Source of the DNA: Limnoraphis robusta CS-951 | Lineage (GTDB): Bacteria > Cyanobacteriota > Cyanobacteriia > Cyanobacteriales > Microcoleaceae | Direction of reading: 5' to 3' | Length of the DNA stretch: 22,355 nt | Assembly: GCF_000972705.2 (NCBI RefSeq) | Contig: NZ_LATL02000152.1 | Span: 1 to 22,355 of the forward strand | Shown: piece by piece, positions 8,680 to 15,661 of the stretch | Layout: the number at the start of each line of letters is the position of its first letter | How positions within the stretch are numbered: position 1 is the stretch's first letter | Notes under the pieces: generated by a model | Seen by the model: only the letters and a program-made list of their open reading frames with translations | What the model was told of the DNA's origin: nothing | Database searches by the model: none | Made by a program: the position numbers and the translations under genes

Positions 8680-8912
8680 CAGGTGTTGTTGAATTTTATA
8701 GTAAACTGAGAACAGAATCGGTTATCGGGTGTGCGGCGTGCAAGAATCGAGTATTTTCCATCCAGGCGCTTCCCATCGCCTTAGAAAAGGATAAATGAAC
8801 GATTACCCATGATCCTTTATCCCTAAAAATTGATGACGTTGAATAGAAAATTGATTGGGGTGGATAAACAGTTTTAGCTGCTCAAAAATCCGGTCAAAAG
8901 ATTGCTGTTGAA

Positions 8913-8966
8913 ATCAAGTCTTTTTCTTTGTGTCCTTTGTGCCTTTGTGGTTCAATGAGACTTGAT
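8913..8966. repeat. 9 bp inverted repeat around a TTTGTGTCC-like stretch
   Basis: ATCAAGTCT (8913-8921) and AGACTTGAT (8958-8966) are perfect inverted copies with a 36-base loop. They start a few bases after the stop codon of the small membrane gene, so a role in ending that transcript is possible. Confidence 0.4.
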
Positions 8967-8971
8967 CCTTT

Positions 8972-9208
8972 TTAAAACCGATTCAATAATTGTTCTTGTT
9001 TTGAAGAAATCGTCTGATTTTTGAGCGGCTTAAACTGTGGGTAGACTAACTTTTGAGGTGGGGATTTTTTAGAGGGTTTAACTTTTTTTAAAATTTCATC
9101 TGAAATTGCAAATGCTACAATAGCAGTCAAGACTAGAACCATAGCCACCATATAAATAAGTGTGACTGTAATCAGGTAGATTTGTTGTAAGATGCTTTTA
9201 GAATTCAC
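8972..9208 (-). CDS. Small single-pass membrane protein of unknown function
   Basis: 78 residues from a GTG start, which is supported by an AGGA Shine-Dalgarno about 7-8 bases upstream. Residues ~8-33 form one strongly hydrophobic helix (YLITVTLIYMVAMVLVLTAI), followed by a basic, proline- and lysine-rich tail (KKVKPSKKSPPQK) of about 40 residues that probably stays in the cytoplasm. I do not recognise a family. The membrane-then-basic-tail design and the ribosome site suggest a real gene, but no neighbour points to a function. It is a lone gene with repeat-filled spacers on both sides. Confidence 0.5.
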   Translation of the reverse strand: MNSKSILQQIYLITVTLIYMVAMVLVLTAIVAFAISDEILKKVKPSKKSPPQKLVYPQFKPLKNQTISSKQEQLLNRF

Positions 9209-9340
9209 CAGTTTTTCCTAAACCAAGGGTCAGCGTCCATTTTAAACGAGCTAAGGCTTGTTCCGGTTTCCTCCTGATGTAAAGTTCAACTGTCTAGAAA
9301 GGCAAAACTCAGTGAATATCGATGAAGTTGTTCTACAAAA
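9209..9340. promoter_or_regulatory. Spacer holding the promoter of the small membrane gene
   Basis: About 130 bp with no reading frame of note. The only functional signal I can point to is the AGGA ribosome site just upstream of the GTG at 9208. With the degraded frame to its right, the gene-poor stretch runs to 9668. Confidence 0.3.
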
Positions 9341-9707
9341 ATGTTAAACGAGTTTGATTGAGTAGATCAACACATTGAGTCTGTTTTGACAGAAGCTTTA
9401 CAATTTCTCGGTGAAAAACCGCTTCCATCTTTACATAAGGGGGGGGTTTTGTAAAGATATGAACAAAATCTTGATCCAGATTGAAGAGATATCCGATAGG
9501 GATTGGGCGATCGCTTTTCATCTACTTTATTTACACCATAAAGCGAAAAAAGTCAAGTTGAACCCCAACCTCAACAGTCACCATTGGCAATTCTTTAGAC
9601 AAGATGAAAATAGGGTAGGCAGTGCTTACCCTACTGGTAATCTTAATATTCAAGTCATTCATTCAGCCTTAACTAATTTGACTGATGAGATGATCACCGA
9701 CTCGTAA
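9341..9707 (+). pseudogene. Probable decayed small reading frame broken at a run of eight G
   Basis: From ATG 9341 one frame reads MLNEFD, then a TGA stop, then VDQHIESVLTEALQFLGEKPLPSLHKGG, and ends soon after. At the G8 run (9439-9446), skipping one base joins it to a second frame reading FCKDMNKILIQIEEISDRDW, then AIAFHLLYLHHKAKKVKLNP and on to a stop at 9705-9707. Both parts look coding-like in composition, suggesting one gene broken by a stop and a frameshift. A 23 bp dispersed palindrome (9611-9633) is inserted in the second part and adds the residues VGSAYPTG. A short intact gene from ATG 9459 (82 codons) is the alternative. No family recognised. The 3' end overlaps the convergent GMC gene. 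Confidence 0.3.
9611..9633. repeat. TAGGGTAGGCA palindrome (dispersed short repeat), possible GMC-gene terminator
   Basis: TAGGGTAGGCA and TGCTTACCCTA pair in 10 of 11 positions around a single G. A near copy of the left arm is found at 19193-19215. It lies 36 bases past the stop of the GMC gene, and on the minus strand it is followed by ATTTTC, so it could serve as an intrinsic terminator. Confidence 0.65.
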
Positions 9708-11165
9708 CGCATTGGCAATAATCGTTAAAGCAGGCATCACACCCGAACTTGAGGGTAAGAAACTGCCATCAACCACATACAAATTCTCAACATCGTGAGT
9801 CCGACAATTCAAGTCCAAAACCGAAGTATTCGGGTCTTCACCAAACCGACAAGTTCCGCACTGATTGGCTACAACTTGAACCGGAACCTCACCACGAGGA
9901 TAAACCGTCGCCCGTTGTTTATCAATGGATTTCAACACATCCAACCACTTGTAAACGAGACGGTCATGGGCTTCGGTATTATTGAACGTGTAATCGAGAT
10001 AAATCTTATTATCCGACAAACGAACTCTGTTATTGGCATCCGGTAACGTTTCCGTTTGCGCCCACCAACCAATTAAACGCATCGCTAACTGTTTCAGTCC
10101 AAATTGGGGCATTGCCGTCGCCAACACTGATAAAATAGGGGGAGATTCAGCAAAAATCACATCTTGCAACAATCCACCTGTATTGTAAATCTGACCCATT
10201 GGATAGGGATAATCTTTATCTCCCCAGTAGAAATCATTCACCGCAACAGACCGAGGAAACTTACCGGAATTAGCAGCGATATCCAGTTGAACAATTGCAG
10301 TCATCTGGTGTTTCATCAGATTACGTCCCACCTGGTCAGAACGATTAGCCAGTCCTGTGGGGTGTTTTTCATTAGCCGACCGTAACAATAATACGGCTGA
10401 ATTAATCGCGCCACAAGCTAAGACAACGATATCAGCAAAAATCAAACAGGATTGTCCGTTAATTTCCACTTCTACCGCTTTAACTTCTGTACCCGAAGAA
10501 TTAGTCAGTAAGCAAACCACCTTCGCAGAAGTTTTCAGCGTTACATTCGGATATTTAAGGGCTAAATCAATCCCATAAACCTGAGAATCACTCGTCGGGT
10601 CATCTTGCTGAAGCGTCCATCCCATCGGTAAAGAAGTGGGATGCAAACCTTTTGCAGCAATTCCATCAACGATTTTCTGAATACAAGGTTCGTGACTAAT
10701 GGGCGGATAAGGATAATCTGCACTGCGAGGGGGTTCTGTGGGGTCATCTGTGACTTGACCATGAACCTGATAGAGTTTTTCCGCTTCGGCGTAGTAGGGT
10801 TCAAAGTCGCTATATTTTACAGGCCATGCAGGAGAAATCCCTTCTTCGTGTTTAACTTCCTCAAAATCCCGTTCCCGCATTCGCAGCAAAGCCGCCCCAT
10901 AAATCTTCGTATTGCCGCCAACTGCGTAGTTAATCAGGGGAGAAAAAGATTCACCCTGCGGGTCGTACCAACGCTCAGGCGCACGATAACGCTCTTTTTT
11001 GAAAAGATCAACCTCAGCCCGATTCTGCTCCTCTAAAGGCATAAAATCGCCCCGTTCAAGAATCAGAATTTTCTTTCCGGTTGGTGCAAGTTTTTGGGCG
11101 ATTGTACCACCACCTGCACCCGTACCGATGATAATAATGTCGTAGTGTTGGTCGTCGATAATCAT
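9669..11165 (-). CDS. GMC-family FAD oxidoreductase lacking the usual catalytic pair
   Basis: 498 residues. The FAD-binding Rossmann motif is IIIGTGAGGGTIAQKLA (Gly14, Gly16, Gly19) followed by ILILERG with the ribose-binding Glu. GMC signature 1 appears as NYAVGGNTKIYGAALLR, signature 2 as VVLACGAINSAVLLLRS, and the C-terminus ends in YVVDGSFLPSSSGVMPALTIIANALRVGDH. The active-site His normally found in HQCGTCRFG is Asn434, and the partner His/Asn 43 residues later (usual NPALT) is Met477. The spacing of 43 equals that of His516/His559 in glucose oxidase. The fold therefore looks intact, but alcohol oxidation by the standard mechanism is doubtful. No signal peptide. It follows coxC on the same strand after a 137 bp gap containing a repeat element, so a link to respiration is speculative. 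Confidence 0.88.
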   Translation of the reverse strand: MIIDDQHYDIIIIGTGAGGGTIAQKLAPTGKKILILERGDFMPLEEQNRAEVDLFKKERYRAPERWYDPQGESFSPLINYAVGGNTKIYGAALLRMRERDFEEVKHEEGISPAWPVKYSDFEPYYAEAEKLYQVHGQVTDDPTEPPRSADYPYPPISHEPCIQKIVDGIAAKGLHPTSLPMGWTLQQDDPTSDSQVYGIDLALKYPNVTLKTSAKVVCLLTNSSGTEVKAVEVEINGQSCLIFADIVVLACGAINSAVLLLRSANEKHPTGLANRSDQVGRNLMKHQMTAIVQLDIAANSGKFPRSVAVNDFYWGDKDYPYPMGQIYNTGGLLQDVIFAESPPILSVLATAMPQFGLKQLAMRLIGWWAQTETLPDANNRVRLSDNKIYLDYTFNNTEAHDRLVYKWLDVLKSIDKQRATVYPRGEVPVQVVANQCGTCRFGEDPNTSVLDLNCRTHDVENLYVVDGSFLPSSSGVMPALTIIANALRVGDHLISQIS

Positions 11166-11190
11166 AATTAGTAATCAGTAATTTCAGTTA

Positions 11191-11208
11191 TTAGGGTTTA
11201 GGGTTTAG
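11191..11208. repeat. Short tandem heptamer repeat TTTAGGG
   Basis: TTAGGGTTTAGGGTTTAG contains about two and a half copies of a heptamer. It is one of several 7-8 bp short tandem repeats in the gaps around the cox genes, a habit of filamentous cyanobacterial genomes. Confidence 0.6.
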
Positions 11209-11215
11209 TCAGGGA

Positions 11216-11275
11216 GGGCGGGTTTATACAGGTTGTTTGTGGTCAGACAGACATTTTGGCAGAACCCGCCCCTAC
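11216..11275 (+). repeat. MITE-like terminal-inverted-repeat element, between coxC and GMC gene
   Basis: It starts GGGCGGGTTTATA and ends GAACCCGCCCCTAC. The two ends pair over about 9 bases, the body is 57 bp, and the inner sequence resembles the copies at 12011 and 176. Same orientation as the copies at 176, 263 and 12011. Confidence 0.8.
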
Positions 11276-11302
11276 ACTCACTCTTGCCTGTTCCCTGTTT
11301 GC

Positions 11303-11923
11303 TTATTGCCAGATGTAAATAAGGATAAACAAAACAATCCAAATCACATCAACAAAGTGCCAAAATAAGGAAGTGGCTTCAAAGCCAAAATGACCTTTAT
11401 CGTAGTTACCGGGAATGAAAGACCGTCCTAACATAATCCCTTGTAACAAAACACCCGTTAAAACGTGTAAGCCGTGAAAACCTGTTAATAGGTAAAACAT
11501 TCCGCCATAAACGCCACTGGTAAAGCCAAATTCTAGCCCCATCCATTCAATCGCTTGTCCGGCTAAGAAGTAACTTCCCATCGCCATTGTTGCGGCAAGA
11601 AACAAACGAAAAACAGTTAAATTATGACGTTTGAGGGCAAGTTCAGCAAAATAAATCACAAAACTACTAGAAACCAGAACCACCGTATTAATTGCAGGTT
11701 CTCGAACTTCTAACCCTTCTATTCCCGGAGGTAGCCAGTTAACTGTTGTTGTTTTGTAAGCGGTATAAGCTGCAAAGAAACTCAAGAAAATAATACTTTC
11801 CGACAGCAGGAACACGACAAAACCAAACATACTATTGGCTTCTTCGTCGTGAACGTGTTCGCTAACGGCTTCGTGCAAATACTCTTCGATTTCTTCAGAA
11901 GTCAAAGAACTGTTCGTCGTCAT
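11303..11923 (-). CDS. coxC: Heme-copper oxidase subunit III of the ARTO-type oxidase
   Basis: 206 residues with a cytoplasmic acidic N-terminus and five predicted membrane helices, as in the short bacterial form of subunit III. Family marks are the Glu in FLLSESIIFLSFFAAY, the pair of His in LLTGFHGLHVLTG, and the last helix FWHFVDVIWIVLF. Subunit III stabilises subunit I and its proton uptake. The ATG has an excellent Shine-Dalgarno (GGAGGAAG). It is the last cox gene, 182 bp after coxA; the gap holds a repeat element and a tight palindrome right before the ribosome site, so translation or transcript stability may be set separately from coxBA. Because CoxB in this cluster lacks CuA, this belongs to a presumed quinol oxidase. 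Confidence 0.95.
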   Translation of the reverse strand: MTTNSSLTSEEIEEYLHEAVSEHVHDEEANSMFGFVVFLLSESIIFLSFFAAYTAYKTTTVNWLPPGIEGLEVREPAINTVVLVSSSFVIYFAELALKRHNLTVFRLFLAATMAMGSYFLAGQAIEWMGLEFGFTSGVYGGMFYLLTGFHGLHVLTGVLLQGIMLGRSFIPGNYDKGHFGFEATSLFWHFVDVIWIVLFILIYIWQ

Positions 11924-11939
11924 CTTTCTTCCTCCGTAG

Positions 11940-11958
11940 GGGCCTATGGCATAGGCCC
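11940..11958. repeat. Perfect palindrome next to the coxC ribosome-binding site
   Basis: GGGCCTATG-G-CATAGGCCC has 9 bp arms around one base. Read in the coxC direction it ends 4-5 bases before the GGAGGAAG ribosome site (11928-11935). A stable RNA hairpin here would protect the coxC message or influence ribosome loading. The flanking GTAGGGG resembles the ends of the larger repeat family. Confidence 0.7.
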
Positions 11959-12010
11959 TTGTTTATTCGTCGTCATCATTTTTCCGGACTATTGAGTTGT
12001 AGTAGTAGTA

Positions 12011-12069
12011 GGGCGGGTTTATATCGGTTATTTCTGAGAAACATACATTTGTGCGGAACCCGCCCCTAC
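12011..12069 (+). repeat. MITE-like element in the coxA-coxC gap
   Basis: It runs from GGGCGGGTTTATA to GGAACCCGCCCCTAC, with a 56 bp body and the internal motif AACATACATTTGT. Preceded by TAG trinucleotide repeats (12000-12011). It lies inside the presumed coxBAC transcript and would form a long RNA hairpin. Confidence 0.8.
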
Positions 12070-12105
12070 AGACATTTCTGTAACCTGTCCCCTGGTCACT
12101 GTTTA

Positions 12106-13800
12106 CTATTCACTGACAACAGGTGCAGGTGCAGGTAATTTCACGTTGGGGTCATTGGCGGTTAACGGGTCAGACTTTCCATAACCGTAGGGTTCACTGA
12201 TAACAATGGGAAGAGACTCAAAATTTTCAACCGGGGGCGGAGAAGGGACTAACCATTCCAACCCAATTGCCCGCCAGGGGTTAGCTGGGGCAGCTTTACC
12301 TTGAGTCCATGAACTGACCATATTCAGAATAAACGGTAACGTTGACATCCCCAGCAAAAATGCCCCTAAACTGGCTATCACATTCCAGAAGGTATATTCA
12401 GGGTCGTAGGAAGAAACGCGACGCAGCATTCCATTTAAGCCTAACGGGTGCATGGGTAAAAAGTTGAGGTTTGTGCCAATAAAGGTTAACCAAAAATGCA
12501 ACTGACCCAACCCTTCGTAATACATCCGCCCGGTCATTTTCGGGAACCAGTGATAGATGCCAGCATACAGCCCCATCGTCACGGTACCAAACAGAACGTA
12601 ATGGAAATGACCGACAACGAAGTAAGTATTGTTAACGTGAATATCAACAGGAACCGACGACAACATAATGCCCGTAATTCCTGCAAACACAAACATGACT
12701 AACGCACCCAACGCAAACAACATGGGGGTATTTAAACGCAGTTTACCGCCCCAAATTGTCGCCACCCAAGCAAACACTTTAATTCCCGTTGGCACGGAAA
12801 CACACATCGTTGACAACATGAAAATTAACCGCATCCAGCCGGGAGTTCCACTGGCATACATATGATGCACCCAGACTAAACCGCTAACTCCGGCAATAAT
12901 CATTGAAGAAACAGCAACGACTTTATAACCAAATAAGGGCTTACGAGAATAAACGGGGAAAACTTCCGAAAAGATACCAAAAACAGGCAGAATAATCACA
13001 TAAACCGCCGGGTGAGAATAGAACCAAAACAGATGTTGGAAGATAATCGGATTTCCCCCATCTGCCGGGTCAAAAAAGCTGGTACCTACTGTCACATCAA
13101 ACAACAACATTACCGCCCCTGCGGTTAAGGCAGGCAGTCCAAACAGTTGAATAATTTGTGCCGCCCATACCGTCCAAACATAGGCAGGCATCCGAAAATA
13201 GGTCATTCCCGGCGCCCGCATTTTCACAATGGTCGTGACAATATTTACCGCCCCCATAATGGAGGAAACCCCGGAAATGGCAACGGCAATAATCCACACC
13301 GATTGACCATTTATCCAAAATCCTAACGGAACTTGGGTACTGACTGGAGGATAAGACCACCAACCCGCCTGTGCCGAACCGGAAGGTAGGAAAAAACTCG
13401 CCATCGTTAAAATACCGACAACGGGAATCATCCAAAACGCCGCCGCATTTAAGCGAGGAAACGCCATATCTCGCGCCCCAATCATCAACGGCACGAGATA
13501 GTTTGCCATTCCTGCTAAAGCGGGAAACGTCCACAAAAACAGCATGATGGTGCCGTGCATTGTGAACATTCCGTTATAAAAACTGCGTTCAATTAAATCG
13601 GATTCTGGGGTCATTAATTCACCCCGAATAATCATGGCTAAGATGCCACCAATCAGAAAAAAGAAAAAGGATGTGACCAGGTATTGAATGCCAATTACCT
13701 TATGGTCTGTACTAAAACTAAAGTACGTTTTCCACGTTGTTACTGTTTCCGCGTGCGAATGACTCGCAGCAGGTTTATTTTCTAGGGGAGTGCTACTCAT
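12106..13800 (-). CDS. coxA: Heme-copper oxidase subunit I, A2-type, of the ARTO-type oxidase
   Basis: 564 residues, about twelve membrane helices. Metal ligands are all present: His82 (FTMHGTIM) and His400 for the low-spin heme, His398 (GHFHYVL) for the high-spin heme, and His263, His312 and His313 for CuB, with Tyr267 of HPAVY as the cross-linked tyrosine. The helix VI sequence FYSHPAVYVIILP has Tyr-Ser in place of the D-channel Glu, the signature of A2-type oxidases. The K-channel Lys341 is in VPTGIKVF. The enzyme therefore can reduce O2 to water and pump protons. With CoxB lacking CuA, the electron donor is presumably quinol. The start has AGGAAA about 8-9 bases upstream; the gap to coxB carries a repeat element and short tandem repeats. 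Confidence 0.96.
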   Translation of the reverse strand: MSSTPLENKPAASHSHAETVTTWKTYFSFSTDHKVIGIQYLVTSFFFFLIGGILAMIIRGELMTPESDLIERSFYNGMFTMHGTIMLFLWTFPALAGMANYLVPLMIGARDMAFPRLNAAAFWMIPVVGILTMASFFLPSGSAQAGWWSYPPVSTQVPLGFWINGQSVWIIAVAISGVSSIMGAVNIVTTIVKMRAPGMTYFRMPAYVWTVWAAQIIQLFGLPALTAGAVMLLFDVTVGTSFFDPADGGNPIIFQHLFWFYSHPAVYVIILPVFGIFSEVFPVYSRKPLFGYKVVAVSSMIIAGVSGLVWVHHMYASGTPGWMRLIFMLSTMCVSVPTGIKVFAWVATIWGGKLRLNTPMLFALGALVMFVFAGITGIMLSSVPVDIHVNNTYFVVGHFHYVLFGTVTMGLYAGIYHWFPKMTGRMYYEGLGQLHFWLTFIGTNLNFLPMHPLGLNGMLRRVSSYDPEYTFWNVIASLGAFLLGMSTLPFILNMVSSWTQGKAAPANPWRAIGLEWLVPSPPPVENFESLPIVISEPYGYGKSDPLTANDPNVKLPAPAPVVSE

Positions 13801-13834
13801 TGATGAAATTTCCTAATGTTTATTCAGGAGTTCA

Positions 13835-13894
13835 GTAGGGGCGGGTTCCGAATTAATCTATTCTTCCCAGCAATAACTGATATAAACCCGCCCC
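13835..13894 (-). repeat. MITE-like element in the coxB-coxA gap
   Basis: GTAGGGGCGGGTTCC at the left and ATATAAACCCGCCCC at the right give a 60 bp element in opposite orientation to the copies at 11216 and 12011. The internal CAATAACTGATAT is identical to that of the tandem copies at 17-144. Confidence 0.85.
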
Positions 13895-13903
13895 GGAGTC
13901 CGA

Positions 13904-13959
13904 AGAAGTCAGAAGTTAGAAGTCAGAAAAAACTCTTGCATGATTGCATGATTGCATGA
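13904..13959. repeat. Two adjacent short tandem repeats in the coxB-coxA gap
   Basis: AGAAGTC/AGAAGTT/AGAAGTC (13904-13924) is a heptamer in three copies. TTGCATGA (13936-13959) is an octamer in three exact copies. Such arrays change copy number by slippage and could vary between strains. Confidence 0.75.
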
Positions 13960-13979
13960 TTGCCTATTTCCTGTTCCCT

Positions 13980-14921
13980 CTAACTGTGATAATTAACGAG
14001 AGGGGGTTCAGTCGGTTTAACAGTAGGCCAGCCAACTTTAAAGGTTTCCTTTTGTTCTTCGGCGTATTCAGTTGCCGCTTGGTTGGGTGCTGGCGTGGGG
14101 GTTTGAGTTGCTGCATTTGCCAACCATTGTTGATAGTTTTCAGGAGATTCTACAACTACATCTGCTGTCATCGTGGCGAAATAAGTGCCGCTAAATTGAG
14201 AGTCAGTCAGTTGATAGGTTCCTTCCCGAATCGGAGTAAATTCAAAGTCAATGGTTTGGTTGGGAATTAAATCTTGTTTGAGGCGAAATGCCGGAATGTA
14301 AAATCCGTGTAGCACATCCTCTGATTTTAATGCCAATCGAACTCGTTTGTTGGTGGGTAAATGGAGTGAGGTACTGGTAACATTCGTTTCAGGATAACGA
14401 AACACCCAAGCCCATTGTTTCCCAATCACTTCGATATCTTCTGTGGGTTCTCCCATTGAGGCAATTGGTTCTGCATAAGCGGCTTCCATTCCCATTGGCA
14501 TATGCAGATGCACGATTTCCATCGGCCCTTTGATTGCCATTTTTTGATAGACTTGGTAACTGTATCCCGCAATCCAAAAGACTAATAAAATGGGAATAGC
14601 AGTCCAGATGATTTCTAAGGTGACATTTCCTTCAATATGAGGACCGTCACTCATGTCGTATTTAGCCGCCCGATGGAAAATAACCGAATAGGTAATGGTT
14701 CCTGTTACGCCTAAAAAGATAAAGGCACCCAGCGTAACTAAGAAGCTAAATAAATCATCAACCAAAACGGCTTCTGCTGCCGCTTGGGGAGGAAGCCAAG
14801 AATAGGAAAGTTTGCCAATTCCAAGACTAACGATAGCTATAACAATCGCAATAGCCGTTAATATTATCCACTTGCGGTATTGTTTTTGAGGGCTTGACCC
14901 TCCTGTTAATTCACTAGACAT
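13980..14921 (-). CDS. coxB: Subunit II-like protein without CuA ligands (ARTO-type quinol oxidase)
   Basis: 313 residues. An N-terminal helix (~18-38) and two hairpin helices (~58-80, ~104-122) anchor a periplasmic cupredoxin domain (QWAWVFRYPE ... DVLHGFYIPAFRLKQDLIP). In true cytochrome c oxidases the CuA loop reads C-x-E-x-C-G-x-x-H-x-x-M. Here it is D240-S-Q242-F-S244-G-T-Y-F248-A-T-M251, so both Cys, the Glu and the second His are gone; only His205 and Met251 remain. This matches the alternative respiratory terminal oxidase (ARTO, ctaCII/cox3) of other cyanobacteria, thought to take electrons from quinol. The insertion HMPMGMEAAYAEPIASMG (~140-157) is unusual. The tail is Pro/Thr/Ala-rich. 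An AGAGG site precedes the ATG. Confidence 0.93.
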   Translation of the reverse strand: MSSELTGGSSPQKQYRKWIILTAIAIVIAIVSLGIGKLSYSWLPPQAAAEAVLVDDLFSFLVTLGAFIFLGVTGTITYSVIFHRAAKYDMSDGPHIEGNVTLEIIWTAIPILLVFWIAGYSYQVYQKMAIKGPMEIVHLHMPMGMEAAYAEPIASMGEPTEDIEVIGKQWAWVFRYPETNVTSTSLHLPTNKRVRLALKSEDVLHGFYIPAFRLKQDLIPNQTIDFEFTPIREGTYQLTDSQFSGTYFATMTADVVVESPENYQQWLANAATQTPTPAPNQAATEYAEEQKETFKVGWPTVKPTEPPLVNYHS

Positions 14922-14940
14922 AGAAATAACCTCTTTTTTA

Positions 14941-14956
14941 GGAGTTCAGGAGTTCA
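14941..14956. repeat. Direct octamer repeat GGAGTTCA before coxB
   Basis: Two exact copies of GGAGTTCA lie about 20 bases upstream of the coxB start; one more copy with flanks (CAGGAGTTCAG) is at 13826-13835 upstream of coxA. On the coding strand this reads TGAACTCC. Confidence 0.5.
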
Positions 14957-15020
14957 GAATGAAAGAAGTAAGCGCACCGAGCGCTGGCTACGCCTACAAG
15001 AGGCAATCATTTTATTTCTT

Positions 15021-15048
15021 TTGCCTTTTGCCTCTTGCCTCTTGCCTT
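15021..15048. repeat. Four-copy heptamer tandem repeat TTGCCTN
   Basis: TTGCCTT, TTGCCTC, TTGCCTC, TTGCCTT in a row. This is a well-known type of short tandem repeat in filamentous cyanobacteria. It lies within the 137 bp gap between the second DUF2231 gene and coxB. Confidence 0.75.
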
Positions 15049-15058
15049 TTTCCCGAAT

Positions 15059-15661
15059 TTATCGCAACACAATATTCGGATTTTCACCCATTCGTAAGAG
15101 TTGGTCTGCGGTGTTGTGAATGCCAAATTCTGCCGCCAGTTGCGCCCCTAATGTTCCGTGTACAAACATCACCAATAAGATGGCAACTCCCGCCATTAGA
15201 TAACTCCACTGCACTTGACGGGTTCTGTCTTTGCGCCATACAAATCGTTGAAATCCTCTCCAAATTGTCATTCCTACCATAAAAGCAAAGAGGAATACCC
15301 CAACAACACCATGCCACAGCATGGTTTCCATTGCTTCTAAGCCCCAAGCACTTTTAACCTCGGTGTAGGGATTGGCTAGCATGATTTCATAAAAGCCTGC
15401 TGCTACCGTAAACACCGTAATAATCGCGGATGCCAGCATATTGTACCAACCGACATCAAAAAAGTTAGCCCGTGCTGCGGGAATAGCAAAAAATTTCAGG
15501 ACTTGTTTTTCAAAGGGATACAACACCCCAATAAAATCAAAGGCGATCGCAATAATGAACAAACCTAGTGTAAGATGCACTAAATTGGGGTGAATCGGAA
15601 TCGCATAGGGTAAGCCGTTTGCACCGAGCGATTGTATTTGGTTCATCAGTTCAGCATCCAT
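15059..15661 (-). CDS. DUF2231 membrane protein, second of a pair upstream of coxBAC
   Basis: 200 residues with about four membrane helices. It shows the DUF2231 pattern: IHPNLVHLTLGLFIIAIAFDFIG in helix 1, VGWYNMLASAI in helix 2, METMLWHGVVGVFLFAF in helix 3, and LLVMFVHGTLGAQLAAEFGI in helix 4. Histidines 24, 29, 117 and 164 sit inside or at the edge of helices and could bind heme or quinol; that is inference. The start overlaps the stop of the first DUF2231 gene by one base (TAATG), so the two are translated together and are probably partners. The family function is unknown. The position directly ahead of a CuA-less oxidase suggests a role in its electron delivery or assembly. Confidence 0.85.
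   Translation of the reverse strand: MDAELMNQIQSLGANGLPYAIPIHPNLVHLTLGLFIIAIAFDFIGVLYPFEKQVLKFFAIPAARANFFDVGWYNMLASAIITVFTVAAGFYEIMLANPYTEVKSAWGLEAMETMLWHGVVGVFLFAFMVGMTIWRGFQRFVWRKDRTRQVQWSYLMAGVAILLVMFVHGTLGAQLAAEFGIHNTADQLLRMGENPNIVLR

Larger units (their letters stand above)
8513..8971. other. 459 bp repeat-bearing spacer upstream of acs
   Basis: No gene seen. It holds a HIP1 site (8578-8585), the inverted AGAAACCGGGTTTC pair at 8612-8679, a 9 bp inverted repeat at 8913-8966, and, inside that, a purine-poor stretch CTTTGTGTCCTTTGTGCC at 8927-8944 like one at 16636-16656. The acs promoter should lie in the left part, but I could not identify a clear -10 box. Confidence 0.5.

Noticed and set aside
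10641..11036. 131-codon plus-strand open frame antisense to the GMC gene
   Set aside because: Fully antisense to a well-supported flavoprotein gene, with no family content.
11191..11208. Plant-type telomere repeat TTTAGGG
   Set aside because: Only about two and a half copies, in a bacterial intergenic gap with other 7-8 bp tandem repeats; coincidence.
13097..13534. 145-codon minus-strand open frame inside coxA
   Set aside because: Lies fully within the coxA gene in another frame; a shadow of a strongly conserved gene.
13980..14921. Ordinary cytochrome c oxidase subunit II
   Set aside because: Both CuA cysteines, the Glu and the second His are missing, so the standard name would mislead.
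14959..15282. 107-codon plus-strand open frame overlapping the second DUF2231 gene
   Set aside because: Its first part translates the heptamer repeats and the rest is antisense to a DUF2231 gene.
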